DNA of 64,000 nucleotides from Amygdalobacter indicium (GCF_029101545.1 NZ_CP118866.1:62001-126000); one strand, 5' to 3'. Counted from the first letter of the stretch, positions 50,657 to 60,439 are shown. Numbers and translations: made by a program. The notes: a model not told the origin generated them from the letters alone.

Positions 50657-52171
50657 ATGGTGGCATCCGGAAATAAAACCGGCAGGCGGGTGCTTATTAC
50701 GGCAACCGTCATACTTATTGTTATTCATTTTGCGGCATTGACGACAATAATGTGCGCCAGAGTGGCGGCATTCGATACGCCGACTTATGATATGGGTTTG
50801 TTTACCCAAATGTTTCATTATATGTTACGTACCGGCAGAGCACTTACGACTTTGGAAAGAGATATGCTGCTGAGTCATTTTCAGGTGCATATGTCACCGA
50901 TTTATTATCTTTATCTGCCGTTTTTTGCGCTGTTTCCTTCCGCCTATACTTTGCAAATTTTGCAGACGTTTACAGTTTTGCTGGCTCTTTACCCGCTAAG
51001 TCTTATTTTGCGGCGTTATACTTCTTTGAGTTTGCCGTGGCGGGCAGCTATTTATCTTATGTATGTTTTTGCTCCGGGGATTACCGGCAGCAGCTTTTAT
51101 GACTTACATGAAAATTGTTTCCTGCCGCTTTGCCTTTTCTTTTTGCTGGAAGGGCAGTTGGCCAATTCAAAACGAAAAGTCTTTTTTTGGACCGTTTTAA
51201 CACTTCTTATCAAAGAAGATGCTATGATTTACGTCTTTTTTATCGGAGCTTACAGTTTGTTCTGCCTTCAGGGTCGGAATTTCTCTCGCTGCAGCGGGAA
51301 ACTGTCCGTGCGCATATATACGAGTGGGTGGCAAACACTGCGGCAGGAGTGGTGGCGGCTATTATTAAATGTAATATTACCTTTAGTCTATTTCAGTGCA
51401 GTTGTATATTATCTTAATCATTACGGTCAGGGTGCGATGGTTAATCGTTTCGATAATTTACTTTTACCGGGGCAACATGGGCTGGTGCAGGCGGCTTTTA
51501 ATTTAATTCTGCATCCGTTCTTTATTATTGAGCAAATTTTTACATCGGCGAAAATACGTTATTTGACGGCAGTTTTGGCTGCCATGGCGTTTTTGCCTTT
51601 GTGGCAGTACCGTTTGGCTAATTATTGTCTGCTTTGTCCGTTTATTGTGATGAATCTTTTGAGTAACTATCAATACCAGCATAGCCTGGTTTTCCAATAC
51701 AATTACGGTACCGGGGCCTTGCTGATTTATCTTACTGCCGTTTCGTTGGAAGCAATTTTATTGCACGGCCGGGACAGTTGGGACATAAGACGCACAATTT
51801 TATCGTTGCTTGTTTGCCTGGGCTTATTCAGCTCGTTTTTAACTACAAGCAGTTTGCTCAGACACCACGCAGCCTCGTGGTATGTTTATAATTCGGCGCG
51901 GGACAAATATCAAACCCTTGCCCGGACTTTAAGCTCTCTGCCGCGAGATAAGAAAATTTTGGCAGATACACTTTTGACTACCGCCCTGGCAGATGTCCCG
52001 GAACTTTATGACCTGGAATATCATCGCTCCGGGCTGCCTGATCGGACGATTGATTATGTCGTCGCTTTCAGGAACGGCGAAAATGAAACTGTTATCGCTT
52101 ATAAAAAAGAGGGCTACATAGAAAACGATTACAGCAATCGTTATTTGATTGTTTTGCAGAAAAACGCATGA
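50657..52171 (+). CDS. DUF2079 membrane protein
   Basis: A 504-aa polytopic membrane protein with about ten helices. The N-terminal extracytoplasmic loop (TYDMGLFTQMFHYML ... LLSHFQVHMSPIYYLYLP), SSFYDLHENCFLP and IKEDAMIYV are the conserved marks of the DUF2079 family, a GT-C-like group predicted to transfer or bind lipid-linked sugars. The C-terminal ~110 residues form a soluble domain (YQTLARTLSSLPRDKKILADTLLTTALAD...). The start ATG 50657 lies 18 bases after the yhaM stop. Confidence 0.82.
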   Translation: MVASGNKTGRRVLITATVILIVIHFAALTTIMCARVAAFDTPTYDMGLFTQMFHYMLRTGRALTTLERDMLLSHFQVHMSPIYYLYLPFFALFPSAYTLQILQTFTVLLALYPLSLILRRYTSLSLPWRAAIYLMYVFAPGITGSSFYDLHENCFLPLCLFFLLEGQLANSKRKVFFWTVLTLLIKEDAMIYVFFIGAYSLFCLQGRNFSRCSGKLSVRIYTSGWQTLRQEWWRLLLNVILPLVYFSAVVYYLNHYGQGAMVNRFDNLLLPGQHGLVQAAFNLILHPFFIIEQIFTSAKIRYLTAVLAAMAFLPLWQYRLANYCLLCPFIVMNLLSNYQYQHSLVFQYNYGTGALLIYLTAVSLEAILLHGRDSWDIRRTILSLLVCLGLFSSFLTTSSLLRHHAASWYVYNSARDKYQTLARTLSSLPRDKKILADTLLTTALADVPELYDLEYHRSGLPDRTIDYVVAFRNGENETVIAYKKEGYIENDYSNRYLIVLQKNA

Positions 52172-52216
52172 AAGCAGATGTGCTATACTTTGGAGAAATG
52201 AAAGCAGGAGGCAGAT

Positions 52217-54679
52217 ATGGCAGAATTGAAGCATTTAGAAATTGAGCCGAAGTGGCAAAAAAAATGGCAGGAGGCTGATTGCTTCCACGCTGTTACCGGC
52301 TCGAAAAAACCTAAATTTTATTGTTTAGTTGAATTTCCTTATCCGTCAGGTCAGGGTTTACATATAGGTCATCCTCGCCCGTACACGGGAATGGATGTTA
52401 TCGCTCGCATGAAACGTTTGCAGGGGTATAACGTTCTGTATCCTATGGGCTTTGACTCTTTCGGTTTGCCGGCGGAGAACTATGCTATTAAAAATAAAGT
52501 ACATCCGGCAGTTGTTACAGCTCAGAATATCAAACATTTTAAGGAACAGTTGCAGCGCTTGGGCCTGAGTTTCGATTGGGATCGGGAAATAAGAACAACT
52601 GATCCGGAATATTATAAATGGACGCAGTGGATTTTTATTCAAATGTTTAAGCACGGTCTGGCTTATAAAAAAGAAATGACGGTCAACTGGTGTACTTCCT
52701 GCAAGTGTGTCCTGGCTAATGAAGAGGTTGTCGGCGGTCATTGTGAACGTTGTCATGCTGAAGTTGTGCAGAAATTCAAATCGCAGTGGATGCTGCGGAT
52801 TACGGCTTATGCCGATAAATTGCTGGCCGGCTTGGAAAATGTCGATTATATCCCGCAAGTTAAAATGCAGCAACGGAACTGGATCGGTCGGTCGGTCGGA
52901 GCTGAGATTGATTTTCAGGTCAAAATAGGTGCCGAAAAGGCTGCGGAAAAGAAGTTGATTACCGTTTTCACCACGCGCCCCGATACGGTTTTCGGTGTTT
53001 CATATGTCGTTCTAGCTCCGGAACATCCTTATGTAGCGGAATGGTTACAGGCCGGTTTGATCAAAAATGCTGAAGCGGTGCGCAATTATCAGGTAGAAGC
53101 GGGCAAAAAATCTGATTTTGAACGAACGGAATTGGCGAAAGAAAAGAGCGGCGTAGAACTGCAGGGAATACGGGCTGTTAATCCGGTTAACGGTCAGGAG
53201 ATTCCAATTTATTTGTCGGATTATGTTTTAGCTACTTATGGTACGGGAGCCGTTATGGCTGTACCGGCACATGACAGCCGTGACTTTGAATTTGCCCGGA
53301 AATTCAATTTGCCTGTAAAACAGGTGATTGCGGCGGCAGCAGATCAAGCGACGGAGTTACCTTTTACTGATTACGCCGGCGTTTTGCTTAATTCAGATTT
53401 CTTGAACGGTTTAACGGTGACGGCTGCGAAAGAGAAAATTATCGATTATCTTGAAAAACAGGGATACGGCCGCAAAAAAGTCAATTATAAATTACGTGAC
53501 TGGGTCTTTTCCAGACAACGTTATTGGGGTGAACCGATACCGGTAGTGAAGTGTGCCGTCTGCGGCTATGTCGCCTTACCTGAAAGCAGCCTGCCTTTAC
53601 GTTTGCCGCAAGTGGAAAGCTATGAAACGACGGATAACGGTGAATCACCGCTGGCCAATTTAAAAGATTGGGTGCAGACGACCTGCCCGCAGTGCCACGG
53701 ACCGGCAGAACGGGAGACTGATACGATGCCGCAATGGGCCGGATCTTCCTGGTATTTCCTGCGCTATCTCGACCCGCATAATGATCAGGCTTTTGCCGGC
53801 AAAGAAGCACTGGATTACTGGATGCCGGTGGATTGGTACAACGGCGGTATGGAACATACAACTTTGCATTTACTGTACAGTCGTTTCTGGTACTTATTCC
53901 TGCATGATATAGGGGCTGTTCCTACTTCCGAACCTTACAGCAAACGTACCGCCCACGGTATGATTCTGGGTGAAGACGGCGAAAAAATGAGTAAATCGCG
54001 CGGCAATGTAATTAATCCGGACGATATGATCGATCAGTTCGGAGCCGATACTTTGCGTTTGTATGAGATGTTTATCGGTGATTTTGAGAAAGTTGCCCCG
54101 TGGAATATAAGAGGCGTACGCGGTTGTCGCCGTTTCCTGGAACGCGTTTACAATTTGCCGGACTTCTTGGCCGCAGGCGAAAAGCTGCAACAGGATGAAG
54201 ACGGTTACAGTAAAGACTTGCAGACTTTGATGCACCAGACAATCAACAAAGTTACAAACGATATTTTGCACCTGAAGCATAATACGGCGATAGCGCAGTT
54301 GATGACTCTGATTAATGCGTTTTACGAACGTAAAGCCGTGACACGGGCGGAGCTGAGGACTTTCTTACTGTTGCTGAACCCCTTTGCGCCGCATATTACG
54401 GAAGAGATGTGGGAACAGGAACATTATTCCGATAAGATGTTGGTATATGCTTCCTGGCCGACTTATGATCCGGCTAAATGTGTGGAAAATGAAATCGAAA
54501 TAGCCATTCAGGTTAACGGCAAGATGCGCGGGACGATAAAGGTGGCGCAGGATGCAGCCAAAGAAAGCATTTTGGCAGCGGCTAAACAGGAAAGCCGGGT
54601 GCAGGCACAACTTGCAGGCAAGGAAATTGTCAAAGAAATTTATGTGCCGAAGCGTCTAGTGAATTTCGTTGTACGTTAG
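52217..54679 (+). CDS. leuS: Leucyl-tRNA synthetase
   Basis: An 820-aa class I synthetase that charges tRNA-Leu, including the tRNA at 13937. HIGH is at 49-52 (GLHIGHPRPYTGMD), the zinc pair WCTSCKCVLANEEV, the CP1 editing domain (TTRPDTVFGVSYVVLAPEHP) and KMSKS at 590-594 (GEKMSKSRGNVINPDD) are all present. The C-terminal VNGKMRGTI block is also intact. GCAGGAGG precedes ATG 52217. No T-box is seen in the short 45-base gap upstream, so it is probably read from the DUF2079 transcript or from a small promoter with TATACT in the gap. Confidence 0.97.
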   Translation: MAELKHLEIEPKWQKKWQEADCFHAVTGSKKPKFYCLVEFPYPSGQGLHIGHPRPYTGMDVIARMKRLQGYNVLYPMGFDSFGLPAENYAIKNKVHPAVVTAQNIKHFKEQLQRLGLSFDWDREIRTTDPEYYKWTQWIFIQMFKHGLAYKKEMTVNWCTSCKCVLANEEVVGGHCERCHAEVVQKFKSQWMLRITAYADKLLAGLENVDYIPQVKMQQRNWIGRSVGAEIDFQVKIGAEKAAEKKLITVFTTRPDTVFGVSYVVLAPEHPYVAEWLQAGLIKNAEAVRNYQVEAGKKSDFERTELAKEKSGVELQGIRAVNPVNGQEIPIYLSDYVLATYGTGAVMAVPAHDSRDFEFARKFNLPVKQVIAAAADQATELPFTDYAGVLLNSDFLNGLTVTAAKEKIIDYLEKQGYGRKKVNYKLRDWVFSRQRYWGEPIPVVKCAVCGYVALPESSLPLRLPQVESYETTDNGESPLANLKDWVQTTCPQCHGPAERETDTMPQWAGSSWYFLRYLDPHNDQAFAGKEALDYWMPVDWYNGGMEHTTLHLLYSRFWYLFLHDIGAVPTSEPYSKRTAHGMILGEDGEKMSKSRGNVINPDDMIDQFGADTLRLYEMFIGDFEKVAPWNIRGVRGCRRFLERVYNLPDFLAAGEKLQQDEDGYSKDLQTLMHQTINKVTNDILHLKHNTAIAQLMTLINAFYERKAVTRAELRTFLLLLNPFAPHITEEMWEQEHYSDKMLVYASWPTYDPAKCVENEIEIAIQVNGKMRGTIKVAQDAAKESILAAAKQESRVQAQLAGKEIVKEIYVPKRLVNFVVR

Positions 54680-54693
54680 TTGACAGAAAGAAA

Positions 54694-54727
54694 AAAGGTC
54701 GCTCGCTTGTAGCGGCCTTTTCGTTTT
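54694..54727 (+). terminator. Terminator of leuS
   Basis: AAAGGTCGCT (54694-54703) pairs with AGCGGCCTTT (54711-54720), one G-U pair, with T-rich tail. Confidence 0.8.
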
Positions 54728-54747
54728 TAAGTGACAGGAGGCAGCTT

Positions 54748-56502
54748 ATGAACAGGTGGGCAATTTTTCATCGAACCTATTCGGAATACAGCTTCGCTAC
54801 GGCCCCCGACCGTGTAGTTTTAAGGCTCAGAACAGCTTTGAATGATTTGGATGCGTGTTATGTTTGTTACGGTGATCGTATGGATCGGACTGATCCCATT
54901 TCTATAACTCGCAGGCAAATGCAGGTAAGACAGCAGGATGGATTGTTTGATTATTATGAAATAGCCTTCGATCCGGGCGTTACCCGTTTGTGCTATTATT
55001 TTGAATTGCACTGCGCCGGCGAACGACTTTATTACTATAATGACGGCTTTTTCAGCGAGCCGGATGCCAATCGTCAGCTTTATTACAATTTTCACTATAT
55101 TCGGCGAGAAGATATGGCCGCTGTTCCGGCGTGGCTGAAAGAAGCGGTGATTTACCAGATTTATCCCGACAGCTTTGCCGACGCTCCTGCTCATATAAGC
55201 GGCAGAGCCGGGAAAGTTGAACGTAACGGTATTAAATATTGCACGCAAAACGGCGGTACATTGGCCGGTATTCGGGGAAACTTGGATTATCTGCAGAATT
55301 TGGGAATTAACTGTCTTTACTTAACGCCGATTTTTGCAGCCGACAGCTGGCATAAATATGACACGGCGGATTACTTGGAAATTGACCCCTGCTTCGGCGA
55401 CAAAAAAGAATTTGCCGAATTGGTGCAGGCGTGTCATGCCAAAGGAATCAAGGTTATTCTGGACGGCGTTTTTAACCATTGCGGGCCGAATTTTTTCGCT
55501 TTCCGTGATGTTGTGCTGCACGGGGAAAAGTCACCTTATCGTGATTGGTTTTTTATTAAAAATTTTCCTTTGCAAAGGGGGGAGCATCCTAACTATGAGT
55601 GTTTCGCCTATTACGATTTTATGCCGAAATTGAATACAGGCAATCCGGAAGTTATCGCTTATTTGCAGAATGTCGCATGTTATTGGCTTAAAGAATTCGA
55701 TATTGACGGCTGGAGACTGGATGTTGCCAATGAAATAGATCATCCGTTCTGGCAGAAGTTCAGACAGGCGGTGAAAGCTGTGAAAAAAGATGCGGTTCTG
55801 CTTGCCGAAATTTGGGATGATGCCCGTTCATTTTTAGGTTTTGATCAGTTTGATTCGGCGATGAACTATAATCTGACTTTCGCAATTACCGATGCGTGGG
55901 CGGAGCGGAAAATTAATGCCGAACAATTCGCCGATCGGGTATCCTATCTTCTGATGCGTTACCCGGAAGCTATACAACAGGGGCAGATGAATTTGTTCGA
56001 CAGTCACGACATACCTCGCTTTTTATCGCGAGTTTCCGGCGACAGAGACAAATTCAAATCCGCCGTCTTATTCCTGCTGACGCATGTCGGGGCACCGATG
56101 ATTTTTTACGGTGATGAAAAAGGCGTGTGCGGTTGGACGGAGAAAGAATATCGCCGACCGATGCCATGGAACACGGTTGATGCGGACTTGGAGAATTTTT
56201 ATCGGCAGGCGATTAAATTGCGTCGCCGCTATTTGCCGCAGATTTTGGCCGCTTATCGTATTTATACAAGAGATAAAGAAACGTTTGTTTACGGAGCAGC
56301 CGACAATAATCACGGCTTTATTGTTTTGGTAAATATGTCGGGAGAGGTACAGGAAAGGACAATTGATTTCTCAAGCGTTTTACCGGCGGCGGGAGGCAAA
56401 ATAACAGAGTATTTTACCGATTTGCCTTTGCCGCAGGAAATTCCTGCAACACGCTTAAAATTGTCGGTGCGACCTTGGAGCTGCAGGATTTTCGGCAATT
56501 AG
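54748..56502 (+). CDS. GH13 alpha-glucanase, neopullulanase/cyclomaltodextrinase-like
   Basis: A 584-aa enzyme with an N-terminal starch-binding-like domain (about 1-125) and a (beta/alpha)8 catalytic barrel. The four GH13 regions are visible: DGVFNHCG, DGWRLDVANE with the nucleophile Asp325, AEIWDDA with the acid/base Glu354, and DSHDIPRFL with Asp421. The N-terminal domain and length fit the GH13_20 maltogenic amylase group, which acts on maltodextrins and cyclodextrins. There is no signal peptide, so it works on imported oligosaccharides. AGGAGG lies upstream. Confidence 0.92.
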   Translation: MNRWAIFHRTYSEYSFATAPDRVVLRLRTALNDLDACYVCYGDRMDRTDPISITRRQMQVRQQDGLFDYYEIAFDPGVTRLCYYFELHCAGERLYYYNDGFFSEPDANRQLYYNFHYIRREDMAAVPAWLKEAVIYQIYPDSFADAPAHISGRAGKVERNGIKYCTQNGGTLAGIRGNLDYLQNLGINCLYLTPIFAADSWHKYDTADYLEIDPCFGDKKEFAELVQACHAKGIKVILDGVFNHCGPNFFAFRDVVLHGEKSPYRDWFFIKNFPLQRGEHPNYECFAYYDFMPKLNTGNPEVIAYLQNVACYWLKEFDIDGWRLDVANEIDHPFWQKFRQAVKAVKKDAVLLAEIWDDARSFLGFDQFDSAMNYNLTFAITDAWAERKINAEQFADRVSYLLMRYPEAIQQGQMNLFDSHDIPRFLSRVSGDRDKFKSAVLFLLTHVGAPMIFYGDEKGVCGWTEKEYRRPMPWNTVDADLENFYRQAIKLRRRYLPQILAAYRIYTRDKETFVYGAADNNHGFIVLVNMSGEVQERTIDFSSVLPAAGGKITEYFTDLPLPQEIPATRLKLSVRPWSCRIFGN

Positions 56503-56646
56503 AACGGGCGACGGACAAAAATGACGATTTGAGACTTTTGGTTAATTTTAATTTTGCAAGAAAGCGGAAATTTCGGTGTAAACAGGTATTTACAACTGCT
56601 TTTCGCCGCTTTACGTTGTCATTTTGTCGGAATGCAAAGATTTATT

Positions 56647-56675
56647 TTGTACTTACATCGGAATTTTGTTAAAAT
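56647..56675 (+). promoter_or_regulatory. Promoter of the V-ATPase operon
   Basis: TTGTAC at 56647-56652 and TAAAAT at 56670-56675, spacing 17. The first subunit gene starts 73 bases downstream, behind an AAAGAGG site. Confidence 0.72.
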
Positions 56676-56747
56676 AGACAAGTAAAAAGAGAATTTGGCG
56701 GGTTTTTTATAACTTTAGTCGAAGATCCGGACGAAAGAGGTTGAACG

Positions 56748-57074
56748 ATGGATAATCTTGATTTGGTAAAGCAAATTACGGATATTGAAGACGACGTTGA
56801 TCAGTCTTTGCTGGCGGCTAATAATGCAGCCAAAGAAAAAATAAAGACGGCAGAAAAAGCGGCGCGGGCCAAATTGGAAGAGACACATGCGGATTTGCGC
56901 AATAAGCGACAAGCTTTTATAGAACACCTGAAACTTGAAGGCGAGACGGTTCTGGCAGCAGCTTGCAAAGAAGCCGATAAGAAGAATAAAGCCGACAGGG
57001 AGCAGGCTGAAACGAAATTTGCCGCAGTCTTGGAGCAGCTTTACAGGAGGTGCCTGGAACATGGCAATTGTTAA
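56748..57074 (+). CDS. ntpF: V-type ATPase subunit G/H-like stalk protein
   Basis: A 108-aa, almost wholly helical, alanine/glutamate/lysine-rich protein (AANNAAKEKIKTAEKAARAKLEE) that matches the peripheral-stalk subunit which pairs with subunit E in the V/A-type ATPase (NtpF of Enterococcus). It is the first gene of the operon, overlapping the start of the I subunit by 14 bases (translational coupling). The low-complexity sequence makes the family call rest on length and position as much as on residues. Confidence 0.8.
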   Translation: MDNLDLVKQITDIEDDVDQSLLAANNAAKEKIKTAEKAARAKLEETHADLRNKRQAFIEHLKLEGETVLAAACKEADKKNKADREQAETKFAAVLEQLYRRCLEHGNC

Positions 57075-59199
57075 GCTTGAAAAAATGCAGCTGATCGGTT
57101 TGAAAAGCAATTTAGCTGCAGTTATCAATTTTTTGAGTAAACAAGGTTGCAGCGAGATTCGCGAAAATACGGAGTTGGCTGCAGCTTTGGAGGCCCATAA
57201 GCAGGAGAATCAGGCAGGACATGTTGTTCCTGAGAGTCATGCTTTTAAAGAAGCTTTTATTAAACAAATTAATAACTTGGCGCTTCCCCAAACCCAAAAA
57301 GTAGATGTTTTTGATTTGCCGGCGGATAATTACGCCGCTTTTTTAACCGAATGTACGCAACGGATTGAATTTTTGGACAAGCAGATAGCGCTTTCCGGTG
57401 TCGTTAAGCCGGTAAAATCGCCGATGTTCAAATTGCGCGATGAAGTGGATAAAGAAGTTTATCTGTCGATGCGCACAAGGCAAGAGGAACTTTTGCAATC
57501 GGCCAAGGATTTCGCCGAGCTGTATATGCAAAAAGAGCAGTTGCAGCTGACATTAAACAAAGAAAACGGTTTGGCGGAACAGCTTAAGCCCTTCCGCAAT
57601 TTGCATGTATCTCAGAGACAGGAAGCGGAACGGCGGGAAGCGGAACACTTTGCTTTTTTGCTGGGATCTTTACGCAATCGTGAGCATTTCCTCGATTTAC
57701 AGCCGCAACTGGACAATTTGAGCACTCCTTGTGTTTATGAAGAACTTGAATTGGCGGAACCGCAGGAACAGGTAGTGCTTTTGCTGGCTGTCGAAAAAGA
57801 CGGCTTGCCGGAATTGGAAAAACTTTTAAGCGCGTTCGCTTTCAAAGCTTTGCCGACACTTAACTTGCTTGTTCCGCATGCAGGCGTAGATTTAGGACAA
57901 ACCTATCAGGAAACTTTGCAGACGGCCGAGAAGTTGACGGCGCAAATAAACGCGTTGATGCAACAACTGCGGGATTTAACCGTGCATACGCAGGATTGGC
58001 GGATTTTAGCCGACTTTTATCGGGTACAGCAGGAACGCCTGCAAGCTTTGTGCAAATTAAGCAGCAGTGAGAAAATTTTCGTGTTGGAGGCTTTTGTACC
58101 TTCCAAGCTCAAGGCTGATTTATATAACGAATTGGAAGCTAATTATTGCGTAACTTGCAATGATTGTGCGATTGGCGAGGATGAGAAAGTACCGGTGATG
58201 CTGTCGAACTGTCGGCAAATTCGACCTTACGAGAGCGTGATTGAAGAGTTTTCCATGCCCGATTATCACAACGATATTGATCCTACCTGGATTCTGGCCC
58301 CGTGTTACGCCTTTTTCTTCGGCGCGATGCTGTCGGATATCGGTTACGGTTTGATTTTCTTCATTGCGGCGATGTATTTATTGCTGAAAAATAAAGTCGA
58401 GGGTAACGCCCGACGCTTCATGTGGATTTTTGCCGGCGGCGGTTTCTTCGCCATTCTGTGGGGCTTGGCCTTCGGTTCGTTCTTCGGGGATTTGCCTTCC
58501 GCTATTACTAATGGCGCTTTTACACTGAAACCGTTATTTGCCGATCCTTTCAAAGAGCCGATGATTGTCATGGGTTCGTCCGTAGTTTTGGGTATGGCAC
58601 ATATCGCCTGCGGCATGTTGCTGAATATGTATAAGTTGTGTCGTAACGGCGATCCGCGTGCGGCATTCACGGAGATAGCTCCTTGGTTTTTCATTTTCGG
58701 CGGTATCGGCGTATCGGTTGCCGGCATCAGTTGGGGCAAGTGGATGAGCCTGATAGCAGTTTGCGTCATCGTTTTCTTATCAAAGAAAAACAGCAAAAAT
58801 CCGATAGTACAGCTGATAACCGGTATTTTGAAATTGTATGATATCACGGGATTTGTCGGTGATATTCTTTCGTATACACGTATAACGGCGTTGGTGCTTT
58901 CCACCAGTGTTATCGCTATGGTCGTCAACATGTTCGCTAAAATGATCGGCTTCGGTTTCCCGAACATTATTGTGACTTTACTGATTTTGTTACTGGGTCA
59001 TACGATGAATATCGCTTTGTCCGGTTTGTCGGCTTACGTTCATACGACTCGTCTGCATTATGTGGAATTTTTCGGGCGTTTCTATGACGGCGGCGGCGAT
59101 CTGTTCCGTCCGTTAAGCATCCATACGAAATATACCCGGGAAAAGCAGGTAACGAAATCTTTGGTAGAACGCTTGCGTTGTGCCGTCAGTAAAAATTAA
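57061..59199 (+). CDS. ntpI: V-type ATPase subunit I (a-subunit)
   Basis: A 712-aa membrane subunit that forms the ion half-channels next to the K ring. A cytosolic N-terminal half (~1-395) rich in coiled coil precedes eight membrane helices. The ion-path arginine is likely in SYTRITALVLSTSVI (LSYTRITAL is the family's conserved block), and YEDVIEEFSMPDYHNDIDPT-type text precedes helix 1. ATG 57061 follows AGGAGG at 57045-57050 and gives the standard VKLEKMQLIG beginning. Longer in-frame extensions lie inside the previous gene and are rejected. Confidence 0.95.
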   Translation: MAIVKLEKMQLIGLKSNLAAVINFLSKQGCSEIRENTELAAALEAHKQENQAGHVVPESHAFKEAFIKQINNLALPQTQKVDVFDLPADNYAAFLTECTQRIEFLDKQIALSGVVKPVKSPMFKLRDEVDKEVYLSMRTRQEELLQSAKDFAELYMQKEQLQLTLNKENGLAEQLKPFRNLHVSQRQEAERREAEHFAFLLGSLRNREHFLDLQPQLDNLSTPCVYEELELAEPQEQVVLLLAVEKDGLPELEKLLSAFAFKALPTLNLLVPHAGVDLGQTYQETLQTAEKLTAQINALMQQLRDLTVHTQDWRILADFYRVQQERLQALCKLSSSEKIFVLEAFVPSKLKADLYNELEANYCVTCNDCAIGEDEKVPVMLSNCRQIRPYESVIEEFSMPDYHNDIDPTWILAPCYAFFFGAMLSDIGYGLIFFIAAMYLLLKNKVEGNARRFMWIFAGGGFFAILWGLAFGSFFGDLPSAITNGAFTLKPLFADPFKEPMIVMGSSVVLGMAHIACGMLLNMYKLCRNGDPRAAFTEIAPWFFIFGGIGVSVAGISWGKWMSLIAVCVIVFLSKKNSKNPIVQLITGILKLYDITGFVGDILSYTRITALVLSTSVIAMVVNMFAKMIGFGFPNIIVTLLILLLGHTMNIALSGLSAYVHTTRLHYVEFFGRFYDGGGDLFRPLSIHTKYTREKQVTKSLVERLRCAVSKN

Positions 59200-59208
59200 T
59201 TAGTTAAC

Positions 59209-59228
59209 TAACCGGGGTGACTCGGTTA
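59209..59228 (+). repeat. Intercistronic hairpin before ntpK
   Basis: TAACCG (59209-59214) pairs with CGGTTA (59223-59228), and a second small stem TTAAGC/GCTTAA follows near 59242-59257. There is no T-run. Together with the hairpin after ntpK they flank the gene whose product is needed in most copies. Confidence 0.5.
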
Positions 59229-59272
59229 ATATAAAAGAATGTTTAAGCACAAGCTTAAAATAGGAGGAAAAA

Positions 59273-59767
59273 ATGCATACATTTACAGAGTATTTGAGCA
59301 CATTGCTTAATGGTAACACTTTAGCAATCTTGGGCGGCGCTCTCGCTGCTTTAGGAGCCGGTATCGGTTCAGCCAAGGGCGTAGGACTTGTCGGTTCTGT
59401 AGTCAGCGGTTCGTTAGCTGAAGAGCCGGGTCGTTACGGTAAGCTGATTATTTTGCAAGCTATCCCCGGTTCACAAGGTATTTACGGATTGATTGTTTGG
59501 TTCATTTCTTTGTTCCGTGCCGGAGTCTTTACAGGCGGTTTGAATGTCAGCTTGGAGCGTGGTGCTCTGATGTTTGCTGCCTGCCTGCCGATGGCTTTCG
59601 TAGGTTATTATTCCGCTATTGCTCAGGCTAATGTTGCCGCTGACGGTGTCAGCTTGGTTTCCGCCCGTCCCGAAACACAGTCTAAGGCTATCGTTTTGGC
59701 CGCTATGGTTGAAACATACGCAATTTTCGCCTTGTTGGTCAGCGTCTTCACAATGTTTATGATTTAA
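59273..59767 (+). CDS. ntpK: V-type ATPase subunit K (proteolipid ring)
   Basis: A 164-aa four-helix proteolipid formed by two fused hairpins, multiple copies of which make the ion-turning ring. Only the second hairpin carries the ion-binding glutamate, Glu147 in MVETYAIF, as in Enterococcus NtpK. The other likely ligands match the Na+-type site: Ser67-Gln68 (Thr64-Gln65 in Enterococcus), Gln118 (Gln110) and Ile64 near Leu61. This set suggests Na+ coupling. AGGAGG and strong spacing support efficient translation. Confidence 0.95.
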   Translation: MHTFTEYLSTLLNGNTLAILGGALAALGAGIGSAKGVGLVGSVVSGSLAEEPGRYGKLIILQAIPGSQGIYGLIVWFISLFRAGVFTGGLNVSLERGALMFAACLPMAFVGYYSAIAQANVAADGVSLVSARPETQSKAIVLAAMVETYAIFALLVSVFTMFMI

Positions 59768-59778
59768 CAGCGTCAAAT

Positions 59779-59803
59779 AGCCGGTATTTTCAAACTGCCG
59801 GCT
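59779..59803 (+). repeat. Intercistronic hairpin after ntpK
   Basis: AGCCGG (59779-59784) pairs with CCGGCT (59798-59803), a 13-base loop. No T-run. Possible mRNA-stabilising or partial-termination stem between ntpK and ntpE. Confidence 0.5.
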
Positions 59804-59854
59804 GCAGGCTGTATCCGATAAATTCGGATAAAGTGCATGGTGAAAGAGGTCAGA

Positions 59855-60439
59855 ATGATACAGGGAATTGACAAATTAAAGCAAAAATTGGCAGATGATT
59901 TGCAAGTCAAGAAGCAGAAAATCGACGAGCAGACGGAAGCGGAGATTGTCAAGATACAAGAGAAGTATGCTAAGGAAATCTTAGCGGCCCAAGCGGCTGA
60001 AGCTAAATGGCAGGAACAATACAAAGAACAGGAAGCTAAACGCCTGCAAGCCAGAATAAATCTTGAACAACGTCGCCTCAAGTTGGAATCCGAGCAGGAG
60101 ATAATCGACAAATTGTTAGCTGATTTGTTGCAAAAACTGGTGGCAATGCCACGAGAACAGAAACTTGATTATTATGTGCAGTTATTACCCGAGAAAGCTC
60201 CCGCGAAAGGTGTTTTACTCTTATCCCGGAACGACTCGGATTTACTTAACGATTTGCTGCAGCGTTTGAGCGCTGAAGATCAGGCATATAGTAATATAGA
60301 ATGTAATTTGCAAGATGATTTTCAAGGCGGAGTAAAACTGAAGCAAGGAAATATTTGCGATGATTACAGCTTTGAAGAATTGTTGCATACCTGTAATTAT
60401 GAGCTTTTACAGCTGATAAAAAAGACTGTATTGAGCTGA
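59855..60439 (+). CDS. ntpE: V-type ATPase subunit E
   Basis: A 194-aa peripheral-stalk subunit: a long N-terminal helix with regular KxKxD/QxKxKxE repeats, then a mixed domain (LLSRNDSDLLNDLLQRL..., DDFQGGVKLKQGNICDDYSFEELL), as in NtpE. ATG 59855 is preferred over ATG 59837 because AAAGAGG at 59843-59849 lies between the two and the usual E-subunit start (MIQGIDKLKQKL) follows. It pairs with the ntpF product. Confidence 0.9.
   Translation: MIQGIDKLKQKLADDLQVKKQKIDEQTEAEIVKIQEKYAKEILAAQAAEAKWQEQYKEQEAKRLQARINLEQRRLKLESEQEIIDKLLADLLQKLVAMPREQKLDYYVQLLPEKAPAKGVLLLSRNDSDLLNDLLQRLSAEDQAYSNIECNLQDDFQGGVKLKQGNICDDYSFEELLHTCNYELLQLIKKTVLS

Noticed and set aside
52172..52216. T-box riboswitch ahead of leuS
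   Set aside because: The gap is only 45 bases, too short for a T-box leader, and no specifier or antiterminator is visible.
58344..58967. 207-codon minus-strand frame inside ntpI
   Set aside because: Mirror of the membrane-helix codons of the V-ATPase I subunit; no start signal.
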